DNA of 64,000 nt. Source: Sphingobacterium faecium. Lineage in GTDB: Bacteria > Bacteroidota > Bacteroidia > Sphingobacteriales > Sphingobacteriaceae. Of this stretch, positions 30,052 to 38,860 are shown in pieces. Position numbers and translations under genes: made by a program. Where the stretch lies: the NCBI RefSeq assembly GCF_003054045.1, contig NZ_QBKH01000003.1, positions 558,001 to 622,000 of the forward strand. The letters are read 5' to 3'. The notes beneath the pieces are model-generated. The model searched no databases and had not been told where the DNA came from. It saw only the letters and a list, made by a program, of their open reading frames with translations. Each line of letters starts with the position of its first letter. Position 1 is the stretch's first letter.

Positions 30052-31392
30052 CTAATTATTTAAAGCAATTTGGGATTCAGGACCTTTTCTGATTGTTTTT
30101 AATACCAGCATTAAAAACAATAATCCCAATAGTATATAAAGTCCTACGAATCCTAAAAGTGTGAATAATGCATTTCCAGAAGAAACGGTAGGTGATACAC
30201 CATCTACCATGCGCATCAGGTTATATACCAGCCATGGTTGCCTTCCTAATTCAGCTGTATACCAACCTGCAGTATTGGCTATATAAGGAAATGGAATCAT
30301 AAACATAAGGATCCATAGTAGCCATTTCGTTTGAAATAGTCTATTCTTCCAAAGTAAAAAAGTAGCTGTTAACATGATCGCAATAAATATGGTTCCGAGA
30401 CCAGCCATGATGTGGTAGCCATAGTATAATCCTGGAATATTCGTAGGGTGTATAGATTCATCAAATTCATTTAAACCCTTGATTTCCGCATCCCAGCGTT
30501 GATAAGTAAGAAAGCTAAGGACGTTTGGAACAGCAATTTTATTGTCTAATTTTTTATTTTGCATATCGGGTTGTCCGATAAGTACAATTTCTGAACCTCC
30601 TTTTTCAGTTTTAAAAATACCCTCCATGGCGGCAAAAGTTACCGGTTGATATTTGACTACATTTTTTGCCGCCATATCACCTGTAGGGAATGCAACCACA
30701 ATAGAAGATATGACACCAAAAATAACTCCAGTCTTCACGAATATTTTTCCAAATCGACTATGCTTGTTACTCAGCAAGTAAAAAGCTCCCACTGCAGCAA
30801 CAAAGAATGAACTGGTGATCAGAGAGCCAGCTTGATTGTGTAAATATGATGGCCAGAGCCAAGGATTATTGAATAGAGCTGTAAAGTTATTTAAGACAAA
30901 CTTCCCATTTTCTACTATTTCATATCCCACAGGATATTGCATCCAGGAGTGCGTAGCGATAATAAGGAAACCACTTGCCCAAGATCCTATAAATACCATC
31001 AACCCAGAAAGAAAATGGAGTTTATGACCAAGAAGCTTTTCCCCAAATAGAAACATTCCTAAAAAAGAAGATTCTAAAAAAAAGGAAAACATACCTTCCA
31101 TGGCTAGTGTTTGTCCGATAATACCTCCCGTCAATTCAGAAAATTTGGCCCAATTTGTACCAAATTGAAATTCCATTGGTATTCCTGTAACCACTCCCAT
31201 TGTAAAATTCAAGGCAAAGATTTTCATCCAAAATTTTGCAGCATGATTGTAGTCATCAATTTTAGTGCGTAAAAATTTCCATTTGAAGTAAACAATCATT
31301 AAAGATAATCCCATCGTCAATTGCGGAAACAGGTAGTGAAAAGTGATGGTAAAAGCAAACTGTAACCGATTGTAAAGTATCATGTCTTCCAT
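30052..31392 (-). CDS. cydA: Cytochrome bd oxidase subunit I
   Basis: 446 residues, the short-Q-loop form. Landmarks: RLQFAFTITFHYLFPQLTMG with the haem b595-region His, GIPMEFQFGTNWA, NNPWLWPSYLHNQAGSLITS with a haem-ligand His, and the late GWYTAELGRQPWLVYNLMR motif. It oxidises quinol and carries the haems of the complex. First gene of cydAB. It is divergent from the DUF1080 gene. Its regulator is not evident. Confidence 0.97.
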   Translation of the reverse strand: MEDMILYNRLQFAFTITFHYLFPQLTMGLSLMIVYFKWKFLRTKIDDYNHAAKFWMKIFALNFTMGVVTGIPMEFQFGTNWAKFSELTGGIIGQTLAMEGMFSFFLESSFLGMFLFGEKLLGHKLHFLSGLMVFIGSWASGFLIIATHSWMQYPVGYEIVENGKFVLNNFTALFNNPWLWPSYLHNQAGSLITSSFFVAAVGAFYLLSNKHSRFGKIFVKTGVIFGVISSIVVAFPTGDMAAKNVVKYQPVTFAAMEGIFKTEKGGSEIVLIGQPDMQNKKLDNKIAVPNVLSFLTYQRWDAEIKGLNEFDESIHPTNIPGLYYGYHIMAGLGTIFIAIMLTATFLLWKNRLFQTKWLLWILMFMIPFPYIANTAGWYTAELGRQPWLVYNLMRMVDGVSPTVSSGNALFTLLGFVGLYILLGLLFLMLVLKTIRKGPESQIALNN

Positions 31393-31705
31393 ACGACATT
31401 TTTGTAGGTTGAAATATAAATTAAATATAACTGTTTTTTACTTAAAACTCCATGTTAAAATGCTCTTTTTTATGGTATAATTTAAGGGAATATTAGTTGT
31501 TAAAATGTCTCATGAGTAAGCATTATTATTGGATAATTTCAAATATTTATTTTATATTTACCTATCAGTCAGGTTAAAATTGATTTGAGTGTAAACCTAA
31601 AAAAATCTCCAGGTTATAATTAAAATACAAAATAGAAAGCATGCAGATGTCTTTATCAACATGTGCATGTATGATAATAGTATGTTTAATAAATTATAAA
31701 TAAAT
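31393..31705. other. Divergent promoter region, cydAB / DUF1080
   Basis: About 310 AT-rich bases. Only short imperfect repeats were seen (AACCT...AGGTT, and ACATG-TG-CATGT at 31659-31670). No clean promoter or known operator. Confidence 0.35.
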
Positions 31706-33085
31706 ATGAACAAGAATTTTTTAATGATAATGAGTAGTTGTATGCTGTTCTTTGCATCTTCAACTTATGGACAAACGAAAAGACAAAGCTCTTTCATACC
31801 AATTTTTGATGGAAAAACATTTAATGGATGGAAAATCCTTGGAGGAAAAGCAAAATATACTATTGAAGATGGTGTTATTGTAGGGGAGATGGTCAAAGGA
31901 GTGCCAAATTCTTTTTTGTCAACAGAAAAGGAATATGAAGACTTTATTTTAGAATTAGAATTTAAAATTGAAGGAACAGAAACTAACTCTGGGATTCAGA
32001 TTAGAAGTAATTATGATCCGCAGGGAAATAATGGGCAAGGTCTTGTTTTTGGTAAGCAGATGGATATTGATCCAAGTGAGCGAGCATGGACCGGTGGAGT
32101 ATATGATGAAGGTCGGCGAAACTGGCTTTATCCGCTGGATTTGCAGGAATCTGCTCAAAAAGCTTTTAAAGCAAATCAATTTAATAAAGTACGTATAGAA
32201 GCGATTGGTGATGAAGTCCGTATATGGTTAAATGATATTCCTACCGCCGCTGTAATTGATACACTTGATAGAAAAGGAATAATTGCATTGCAAGTGCATA
32301 GCGTACCAGATCGTTTGGTTGGTCAGAAAGTGTATTTTAAAAATATAAGAATTAAAACAGCAGAGTTGGCATTCACCAAATTGCCTCAAGATATGTTTGT
32401 TGTTAATCTCAAAAAAAACAATGTATCATCTCAAGAAAAGAAGTCTGGCATCAACTTATTGTTTAATGGTATAGATTCAAAAGGATGGCGTAGTATAGAT
32501 GCTAATCATTTTCCAAAAAAAGGATGGGAAATTAAAGATGGTGAAATAACTGTTTTAAAAGCAAACGGAGGAGAGTCAACTAATGGAAGGGATATAATAA
32601 CCGATAAACAATATAGCGCTTTTGATCTTTCATTTGAATTTAAACTAACTCCAGGAGCGAACAGCGGTGTGAAATATTTTGTTACGATGCAGGAGGAGAC
32701 GAAAGGATCGGCGATTGGACTTGAATACCAATTGTTGGATGATGAAAAACATCCAGATGCTAAAATGGGTAAAAATGGTAATCGTACCATGGCATCTTTA
32801 TATGATTTAATTCCTTCGCTGAAACATGTGCGCGCACCACGACCTATAGGTGAATGGAATAGAGGACGAATTATGGTTACACCAGACAATCAAGTCACAC
32901 ACTATTTGAATGGTATAAAAGTATTGACTTATAGACGAGGTTCGCCAGAATTTAAAGAACTTGTAGCAGGGAGTAAATATAAGGATTGGCCAAATTTTGG
33001 AGAGGCTGAAAAAGGACATATTCTGTTGCAAGATCATGGTGATGAGGTTCATTTTCGAAATATTAAAATTAAGGAATTGAAATAA
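31706..33085 (+). CDS. Exported protein with two DUF1080 (3-keto-disaccharide hydrolase-like) domains
   Basis: 459 residues with a signal peptide ending near TYGQ. Two tandem concanavalin-like DUF1080 domains are clear. The first spans about residues 28-215 (FIPIFDGKTFNGWKILGG ... ILELEFKIEGTETNSGIQIRS ... VYFKNIRIK). The second spans about 245-459 (INLLFNGIDSKGWRSID ... LSFEFKLTPGANSGVKYF ... ILLQDHGDEVHFRNIKIKEL). The family includes enzymes acting on 3-keto-glycosides. Its stop codon overlaps the start of the following oxidoreductase by one base, so the two are translationally coupled, fitting an oxidise-then-eliminate pathway. Confidence 0.88.
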   Translation: MNKNFLMIMSSCMLFFASSTYGQTKRQSSFIPIFDGKTFNGWKILGGKAKYTIEDGVIVGEMVKGVPNSFLSTEKEYEDFILELEFKIEGTETNSGIQIRSNYDPQGNNGQGLVFGKQMDIDPSERAWTGGVYDEGRRNWLYPLDLQESAQKAFKANQFNKVRIEAIGDEVRIWLNDIPTAAVIDTLDRKGIIALQVHSVPDRLVGQKVYFKNIRIKTAELAFTKLPQDMFVVNLKKNNVSSQEKKSGINLLFNGIDSKGWRSIDANHFPKKGWEIKDGEITVLKANGGESTNGRDIITDKQYSAFDLSFEFKLTPGANSGVKYFVTMQEETKGSAIGLEYQLLDDEKHPDAKMGKNGNRTMASLYDLIPSLKHVRAPRPIGEWNRGRIMVTPDNQVTHYLNGIKVLTYRRGSPEFKELVAGSKYKDWPNFGEAEKGHILLQDHGDEVHFRNIKIKELK

Positions 33086-34497
33086 TGAAGCAATTATCAA
33101 GAAGAAATTTTTTACGTAACACAGCTTTTATAGGGGGTGGATTATTGATGTCAAACGCTGCTCTTGGAAATGTAAAATTAGCATCGGCAAATGAAAGACT
33201 GAATTTGGTATGTGTAGGAATAGGAAATCGAGCAGCAGAAGTGATCAAAGAACTTTACAAAACAGGTTTGTGTAATGTCGTAGCATTATGTGATGTTGAT
33301 TTAGAAGCTCCACATACTTTGGAAATATTAAAGTTGTTTCCTAACGTGCCCCGATTTCGAGATTTTAGACAAATGTTTGATAAAATGGGTGGACAAATTG
33401 ATGCGGTATCTATAGGTACTCCTGATTTTGCCCATTTTGCAATTACCATGATGGCTATAGACATGGGGATTCATGTATACGTAGAAAAACCGATGGCGAG
33501 TACATTTTGGGAAGCAGAGCTTATGATTCAAAAAGCTCAAAAATTTAATAAAGTAGTTACTCAAATGGGTAATCAGGGACATTCGGAACCCAACTATTTT
33601 CAATTCAAAAGCTGGCATGAAGCCGGTATCATCAAAGACGTGACACGCATAGATGCACATATGAATTTTGCAAGACGTTGGCATACTTGGGATGCTAACA
33701 TCAAAGGTTTTCCATATCCAGAACGCATTCCGTCGACGTTGGATTGGGATATGTGGCAGATGCAAACTTTGGGTCATGATTATAATAAAGACTTTGTTAA
33801 CGGACAGTGGCGTTGTTGGTTTGATTTTGGGATGGGGGCTTTGGGAGATTGGGGAGCACATATCTTGGATACAGCACATGAATTTTTACAATTAGGTTTA
33901 CCTCATCGTGTAGAAGCAGTGAAACTTTTGGAGCATAATTCTTATTTCTTTCCGAAATCATCCACGTTGAAATTCAAATTTGCCAAAAGAAAGCATATGC
34001 CGGCTCTTGATATCAATTGGTATGATGGATTAGACAATTTACCAGAAATACCATCTGGTTATGGAGGTTCTGGCTTAGATCCAAATATACCAGCTCCTAG
34101 TACAGGTAAAGTAGAAGCTGTGCAGTTGAATCCTGGGAAAATTATATACAGTAAAGATTTGATATTCAAAGGAGGTTCGCATGCAAGTATCTTAGAAATT
34201 ATTCCAGAAGAGAAGGCTCGTGAGGTGGCAAAACTTCTTCCAGAAATACCTAAATCACCCTCTAATCATTTTGCGAATTTCTTGAAAGCCTGTAAAGGGT
34301 TAGAAAAAACACGCTCAAGTTTTGAAGTAGCAGGTCCATTGAGCCAAGTGTTTTGCTTAGGCGTCATTGCACAAAGGTTGAATGCTAAGTTTGATTTCGA
34401 TCCAGTTAAAAAAGAAATTCTTAATGATCGTTTTGCTAATGCTTTGCTCTATGGTCCTCCACCAGCAAAAGGATGGGAGCAATTTTATCGAGTATAA
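33085..34497 (+). CDS. Tat-exported Gfo/Idh/MocA-family oxidoreductase
   Basis: 470 residues. A twin-arginine signal is visible (LSRRNFLRNTAFIGGG). The Rossmann fold follows (LNLVCVGIGNRAAEVI ... VVALCDVD), with the conserved EKP motif (VYVEKPMAS) and the C-terminal landmark GMGALGDWGAHILDTAHEF. In related systems such exported NAD(P)-dependent enzymes oxidise the C3 hydroxyl of glycosides, producing the 3-keto substrate for DUF1080 proteins; that role here is inference from the one-base overlap with the DUF1080 gene. Ends with a hairpin terminator. Confidence 0.92.
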   Translation: MKQLSRRNFLRNTAFIGGGLLMSNAALGNVKLASANERLNLVCVGIGNRAAEVIKELYKTGLCNVVALCDVDLEAPHTLEILKLFPNVPRFRDFRQMFDKMGGQIDAVSIGTPDFAHFAITMMAIDMGIHVYVEKPMASTFWEAELMIQKAQKFNKVVTQMGNQGHSEPNYFQFKSWHEAGIIKDVTRIDAHMNFARRWHTWDANIKGFPYPERIPSTLDWDMWQMQTLGHDYNKDFVNGQWRCWFDFGMGALGDWGAHILDTAHEFLQLGLPHRVEAVKLLEHNSYFFPKSSTLKFKFAKRKHMPALDINWYDGLDNLPEIPSGYGGSGLDPNIPAPSTGKVEAVQLNPGKIIYSKDLIFKGGSHASILEIIPEEKAREVAKLLPEIPKSPSNHFANFLKACKGLEKTRSSFEVAGPLSQVFCLGVIAQRLNAKFDFDPVKKEILNDRFANALLYGPPPAKGWEQFYRV

Positions 34498-34500
34498 AAT

Positions 34501-34550
34501 AAATTAGACCATCTAGAACAGCAAGCAGCTGTAGGATGGTCTAATTTTCT
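34501..34550 (+). terminator. Terminator after the oxidoreductase gene
   Basis: 13-bp perfect stem (AAATTAGACCATC / GATGGTCTAATTT) with a 21-base loop, running into a T-rich TTTC repeat. Confidence 0.8.
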
Positions 34551-34569
34551 TTCTTTCTTTCTTTCTTTC
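34546..34569 (+). repeat. TTTC tetranucleotide microsatellite
   Basis: Six perfect copies of TTTC, then TT. It forms the pyrimidine tract behind the terminator hairpin. Copy number may vary between isolates; it lies outside any coding frame. Confidence 0.9.
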
Positions 34570-34771
34570 TTAAAATGGTTTTACTTCAGGACTATTGAGG
34601 ATTGATTGACAATTCACTTATATTCTTATCTATATTTATGATCTCATCATGCTCTTATACATGGGCAAAAAGTATAAATCATTTTATGTATTGCTGAATC
34701 GTAACTTATGTCTAAAGTCATTTTGAGAAATGATTATGATATGTTGAGATTAAAATTTATAATTTAATTAA

Positions 34772-34826
34772 GCAACTATGTTGCATTTGTTTGTTGTTTT
34801 ATTATATTTGCAACATAGTTGCAAAT
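34772..34826. promoter_or_regulatory. Twin palindromic operators
   Basis: Two 13-bp palindromic sites that are exact reverse complements of each other: GCAACTATGTTGC (34772-34784) and GCAACATAGTTGC (34810-34822). The second extends to nine-base arms, ATTTGCAAC-ATA-GTTGCAAAT (34806-34826). Centres are 38 bases apart. They overlap the -33 and -7 elements of the promoter of the following lipoprotein gene, so a dimeric repressor bound there would block transcription. A Fur/Zur-type metalloregulator is a plausible owner given the His-rich product, but this is inference. Confidence 0.65.
34781..34810 (+). promoter_or_regulatory. Promoter of the His-rich lipoprotein gene
   Basis: TTG at 34781-34783, a 19-base spacer, and TATATTTG (TAnnTTTG) at 34803-34810. 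The expected transcript start is near 34817, giving a leader of about 60 bases. Both elements lie in the twin palindromes. Confidence 0.65.
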
Positions 34827-34875
34827 TATATAGCATTTAATGGTTGAATTATTAAACTGAAATCAAAATCAAATC

Positions 34876-35562
34876 ATGAAAATTAAATTTATCAAAAGTA
34901 CTACTGTATTCGTGTTAACATCCTTAGGTCTTTTAGTTGGTATTGTATCGTGTAAAAAAGACGAAGATACTCCAATAGTAGGGAAGGAAATAAGAGCATC
35001 TTTACAATTTACTGAGCTTGAGGGAACTAAAGGTGCGGGTCATGGAGATCATTTCCATGGTGTAGCTTCTGCAAAAGAAGGTGCTGTGATCAAAATAAAT
35101 TTTGATGCTTCAGGTCATTCACTAGCGAGTAGTGCTATTAATCTAAATGCTGAGATTGCCTACAAGGTCGACTTAAAAGTTTACGATGAAAATGGACGAG
35201 AAATCCAAGATACGTATGTCAATAATCTCACTACAGCAAATGAATATAAAGCTTTCCTAATCGGCGATAAATTGATCGCTAATGCAAATTCAGAAACGAA
35301 TGGTGGAGCGATTTTTCAACCACGTGATACAATTTATGCAGATGGAACAAAGGTAAATGGTAAATATGAAATGACAGGTTTGATGGCTTTTTTTACATTA
35401 GGGAATGAAAACAAAGGAAATACGAAGAGATTATCGTACATCTTACGTAAAATAGAGCCAGGTGTTAAAGCAAAGATTGAACGTGTAGACCTACTTGATC
35501 TGGCATATGCCACTAAATTCCAAGGCAAGAATATCTTAGAATTGAAATTTGATATCAAATAA
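34876..35562 (+). CDS. Lipoprotein with His-rich HGDHFHG motif, unknown function
   Basis: 228 residues. Lipobox GIVSC near residue 26, followed by a short acidic linker. The mature N-terminus carries a clustered histidine motif, GAGHGDHFHG, and another His in FDASGHS, suggesting metal binding. The rest is predicted beta-rich (DLKVYDENGREIQDTYV). No named family recognised. It is a single-gene unit with its own promoter, twin palindromic operators and terminator, which is unusual attention for an orphan lipoprotein. A metal-responsive surface or periplasmic metal-handling role is my inference. Confidence 0.6.
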   Translation: MKIKFIKSTTVFVLTSLGLLVGIVSCKKDEDTPIVGKEIRASLQFTELEGTKGAGHGDHFHGVASAKEGAVIKINFDASGHSLASSAINLNAEIAYKVDLKVYDENGREIQDTYVNNLTTANEYKAFLIGDKLIANANSETNGGAIFQPRDTIYADGTKVNGKYEMTGLMAFFTLGNENKGNTKRLSYILRKIEPGVKAKIERVDLLDLAYATKFQGKNILELKFDIK

Positions 35563-35643
35563 GTACTCTAATGTTTTTAACTTGAAAAGGAAACTATAGA
35601 AATAGGCTATCCATTTTGGATTATCCAGTACAGATATAGGAGA

Positions 35644-35672
35644 GGAGCTGTCTAATCATTTTGGACAGCTCC
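35644..35672 (+). terminator. Terminator of the His-rich lipoprotein gene
   Basis: 9-bp perfect stem GGAGCTGTC / GACAGCTCC with an 11-base loop, followed by a T-rich tract. Confidence 0.75.
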
Positions 35673-35754
35673 TTACTTATTGCTCTTCTATTGAATATTA
35701 ATGGTTAGCTTTCTAATAGCAGATTAAAATCTTATAGATTATGATTTAATTCAA

Positions 35755-37050
35755 TTAGTTATAAGAATTTTCCAATAGGGTAATAGCGTCAAATAGTACA
35801 CCAGCTTCACCCCTAAATGTTCCTGATCCTTCAGGTTTGTTATCCTTTGTGTACCACTCATAGAATCCTTTATTTTTTATAACCCGATCCAGCATGGGTT
35901 TTATTTGCTCATAGGCTTCTTTTTCGTAACCATTTTTTACCAACTGTTGGATCATGCGACCTCCGAACCAAGTCCAATCCCCACCGTTTTGATATCCATA
36001 TGGATACATACCTTTATTTTTGAATGAACCTGCAGGATAAGTCGGATAAATCGTCAAGCCGATTGTGGCAGCACCAGAATCTTTCACATTTTTCACCATC
36101 TTATCTAAGGCTGTTTTTATTTGTTCCTTACTCAGCAAATTGGCTTCGATAGCAATAGCAGTACCACCATGATAGTAGATTTGATTCTCATCAAAATCTG
36201 AAGAAAATGGCGATCCATTGATATAGATATGAGGGATAAATTTTTGATTTTTCTCATCCCAAAGATGCTTCATTGTATTGGAAGCGATTTCATCGCGGAT
36301 GGGTTTCCACTGGGATGCTTTTTCAGGAACGAGCTCTATATAATTGTCCAAAGCAATTAAAAACATCGCATTATCATAAACGTCTAGAGCAATATGGGAG
36401 TTTTCATCCAGATGTACCCCCCAATCATGCTCGGGTTGCACATCTCCCCAGTCAACAGTCGTAGCTCCCCACAATAAACCATAAGCTTTATTGTATCGCT
36501 CATTCATTAAGAATTCAAGTGCTCTATCCATTTTGTCCTTTACGGTGCTATTACCGACTTTCATGGATAAAAAAGATGAATCTTGAGATACCTTTATATA
36601 TTTATAGACTGCTTGTATCAAAGAAGTTTCCTGATCTGTTTCTACGGTATTTTTATGCCCCGCATAATCTGGAGCTAATACATTTATTATCGTATAGTAG
36701 TCAGATGTGCCATTTTTTAAACTCGCTTTTTTTACAAAACCATCTGCAATATTCCCATCAGGCCCCTGTAGTTTCAGAAAGATAAGCAATTGATCTTTGA
36801 TTTGCTCATGAGGATGGACTTGTGTAGCTAAATTGATAAAGGTATTGTAATCTCTGATCCATACCTCTCCATATCCATCTCCAGCATTGAAACCGGATTT
36901 TATGGTATTGGTTGCCATATCTTTGACTAGTTGAAAACTACTGTCATTTTTCATGTCGGCCTGCCAACTGTTTTGTGTTCCTTTGCTTCCGCTTGGATTG
37001 CAGGAAAATAAAAGGGCAGAGGAAGCTATTGCAAAAAATAAGTTTTTCAT
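35755..37050 (-). CDS. Six-hairpin glycosidase-like lipoprotein (paralogue 1)
   Basis: 431 residues with lipobox LLFSC. The sequence has the look of an (alpha/alpha)6-barrel glycoside hydrolase: VWIRDYNTFINLA near the start, then KNTVETDQETSLIQ, LLWGATTVDWGDVQPE, a mid HGGTAIAIEA, IGLTIYPTYPAGSF, and NGGDWTWFGGRMIQQL near the end. Acidic residues in WIRD, DWGD and GGDW are catalytic candidates. It does not carry the motifs I know for GH125, GH37 or GH15, so the family is left open. It is the last gene of a sugar porter/mannose-6-phosphate isomerase operon. A close paralogue lies at 41069-42379. Confidence 0.7.
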   Translation of the reverse strand: MKNLFFAIASSALLFSCNPSGSKGTQNSWQADMKNDSSFQLVKDMATNTIKSGFNAGDGYGEVWIRDYNTFINLATQVHPHEQIKDQLLIFLKLQGPDGNIADGFVKKASLKNGTSDYYTIINVLAPDYAGHKNTVETDQETSLIQAVYKYIKVSQDSSFLSMKVGNSTVKDKMDRALEFLMNERYNKAYGLLWGATTVDWGDVQPEHDWGVHLDENSHIALDVYDNAMFLIALDNYIELVPEKASQWKPIRDEIASNTMKHLWDEKNQKFIPHIYINGSPFSSDFDENQIYYHGGTAIAIEANLLSKEQIKTALDKMVKNVKDSGAATIGLTIYPTYPAGSFKNKGMYPYGYQNGGDWTWFGGRMIQQLVKNGYEKEAYEQIKPMLDRVIKNKGFYEWYTKDNKPEGSGTFRGEAGVLFDAITLLENSYN

Positions 37051-37067
37051 ATTTTTAAATGTTTAGT

Positions 37068-38819
37068 TTAAAATTGGTTGCATTTTGAATCTTTAACGTA
37101 TGATTGGATCACTTTTGCCGGCTGTTTTCCAAGGTTACGAAGTATATATGATCCTGTTGCAGCTGGAATGGCAAATGTCTCAACATAATTAAAAACTTCT
37201 CTCATACCATTTGCAGTTGTTAATTCCACAGCCTCCCCTTCAACAAGCATCAGAATATGACACTGATTTTTTGTTTCAATCGTTACCTCTTGGTCAAAAT
37301 CATAGCGTACAACATCATAAAAATGATCTTCATGGGTAGCTAGATGAACTTTAGTTGATTGATTATCAATTTTGTGAGAAACAGGTTTCGCAATTAAGGT
37401 ATCGTTGACCACTTGTCCTTTTCTTTCAAAATTAAGATTGTCAAAAGCACGGTCGATATTTAAAGGACGTGGTTTGCCATCCAAATCCGGTCTTACCCAA
37501 TCGTACATTTTAAAGGTGAAGTTGTATGGAGTCGCACTAATTTCTAAAACTAAATTATCGATACCAGATGAATGCACTGTACCATGCGGTATCAAGTATA
37601 AATCATGCTTTTTAGATTCAAATTTTTGAATATATTGATCTACCTCAATGGCTTCTCCGGTTTTAAAACTATGTTCTAAAGCACTTTGAAATTCATCTTT
37701 ATTGATATCGTCTTGAAAACCTAGGTATACCTGTGCATCTCCTTTTCTGTCCACAATATAATAGGTTTCATCTTGGGTAAAGTTTTCTCCAAATTGTGAC
37801 TTTGCATACTTCGGGCTAGGGTGACACTGTATTGATAAATTTCCTCCATCAAAGGTATCTAAGAAATTAAATCTAATTGGGAAATCTACACCAAATCTTG
37901 GTTCAGCCAAGCCTAGGATATTTTTGCTTTCAGTGAACATCAATTGATCAAATGAAATTTCCAGAAGTAGATCATTAAATTTTAATGACAAGCCATTTTC
38001 CGGAACAATCATTTCGAAGGACCAGGCGTAGTTTTTTGCACTTTGATCTATCCCTGTTAGATGATCTTTCATCCATTGTCCACCCCAAACACCAGATTCA
38101 AATGTAGGTTTTACTCTAAAATAATTAACAGACATTTGATGCAAGGTCTGTCTTAAATCAGATCCCTTTATCCAAGGTAATGTGTTGTCAGATTGCTGGT
38201 CTGCCATGATTTCTATCCGAGATAGGATTGAATTTTTGTGGCTATTTAATGCTTGCCAATCCACAAAATAATATCGTTTGTAAATCTGTTTTGGATCTTT
38301 TGAATTGCTGCATCCTAAGTTCCACGCCTTTCCAGCTCTCATGCGCTGAATTAGAACACTTTTAGGCAAATCAACATACATAATTGAAGCTTGATTATCT
38401 AAAAGAGCTGCTCCAGGTCCGTAAAAGATGATACACTCTTGGTTGTTTGCGAGCATATCATGGAATTTCGCTAATTTTTCAGCGTTAAAATAAGAAGATA
38501 ATGGAAGAGGATATTTTTTTCCAAATAAGGGATCATTTCCACCAAGATAAGGTGCTAGCTGATTATTAATAATCTCTTCTGATAAAAGTGCCTCATCAAT
38601 AGCGATGAAGCGTGGTTTAATGTCGTAAATTTCAAATTCTTTTGAAATCTCTCCAATGACAAATTCCCAATCTACACCAACAAAACCATCGATGATACGT
38701 ATATTATTGTTGTGAAGTACACGAACTAATTTTTGAAATGCGCTTGAGATTTCACCTGTAGCAGGGAAAGCGGGCATAATATTGTACTGGCCTATTCCTG
38801 AATCTTTAGTGGTATGCAT
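37068..38819 (-). CDS. manA: Class I mannose-6-phosphate isomerase with N-terminal kinase-like extension
   Basis: 583 residues. The C-terminal part (from about residue 235) is a type I phosphomannose isomerase. The zinc ligands are visible: Gln and His in LSIQCHPSPKYA, Glu in DETYYIV, and His in LIPHGTVHSSG. It interconverts mannose-6-phosphate and fructose-6-phosphate in the cytoplasm. The first ~230 residues resemble a nucleoside/sugar kinase-type domain, but the expected P-loop region reads IIFYGPGAALL and lacks the GK(S/T), so kinase activity is doubtful. Such ~580-residue forms are known. It lies between the sugar porter and the glycosidase-like gene, supporting mannose catabolism. Confidence 0.88.
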   Translation of the reverse strand: MHTTKDSGIGQYNIMPAFPATGEISSAFQKLVRVLHNNNIRIIDGFVGVDWEFVIGEISKEFEIYDIKPRFIAIDEALLSEEIINNQLAPYLGGNDPLFGKKYPLPLSSYFNAEKLAKFHDMLANNQECIIFYGPGAALLDNQASIMYVDLPKSVLIQRMRAGKAWNLGCSNSKDPKQIYKRYYFVDWQALNSHKNSILSRIEIMADQQSDNTLPWIKGSDLRQTLHQMSVNYFRVKPTFESGVWGGQWMKDHLTGIDQSAKNYAWSFEMIVPENGLSLKFNDLLLEISFDQLMFTESKNILGLAEPRFGVDFPIRFNFLDTFDGGNLSIQCHPSPKYAKSQFGENFTQDETYYIVDRKGDAQVYLGFQDDINKDEFQSALEHSFKTGEAIEVDQYIQKFESKKHDLYLIPHGTVHSSGIDNLVLEISATPYNFTFKMYDWVRPDLDGKPRPLNIDRAFDNLNFERKGQVVNDTLIAKPVSHKIDNQSTKVHLATHEDHFYDVVRYDFDQEVTIETKNQCHILMLVEGEAVELTTANGMREVFNYVETFAIPAATGSYILRNLGKQPAKVIQSYVKDSKCNQF

Positions 38820-38860
38820 GTTTAATTATTTTATTGAAATCTGTTGAATGTATAGCTAAC

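Noticed and set aside
34772..34826. Naming the twin palindromes as Zur boxes
   Set aside because: I cannot verify the zinc-regulator consensus for this group; only a metalloregulator hypothesis is given.
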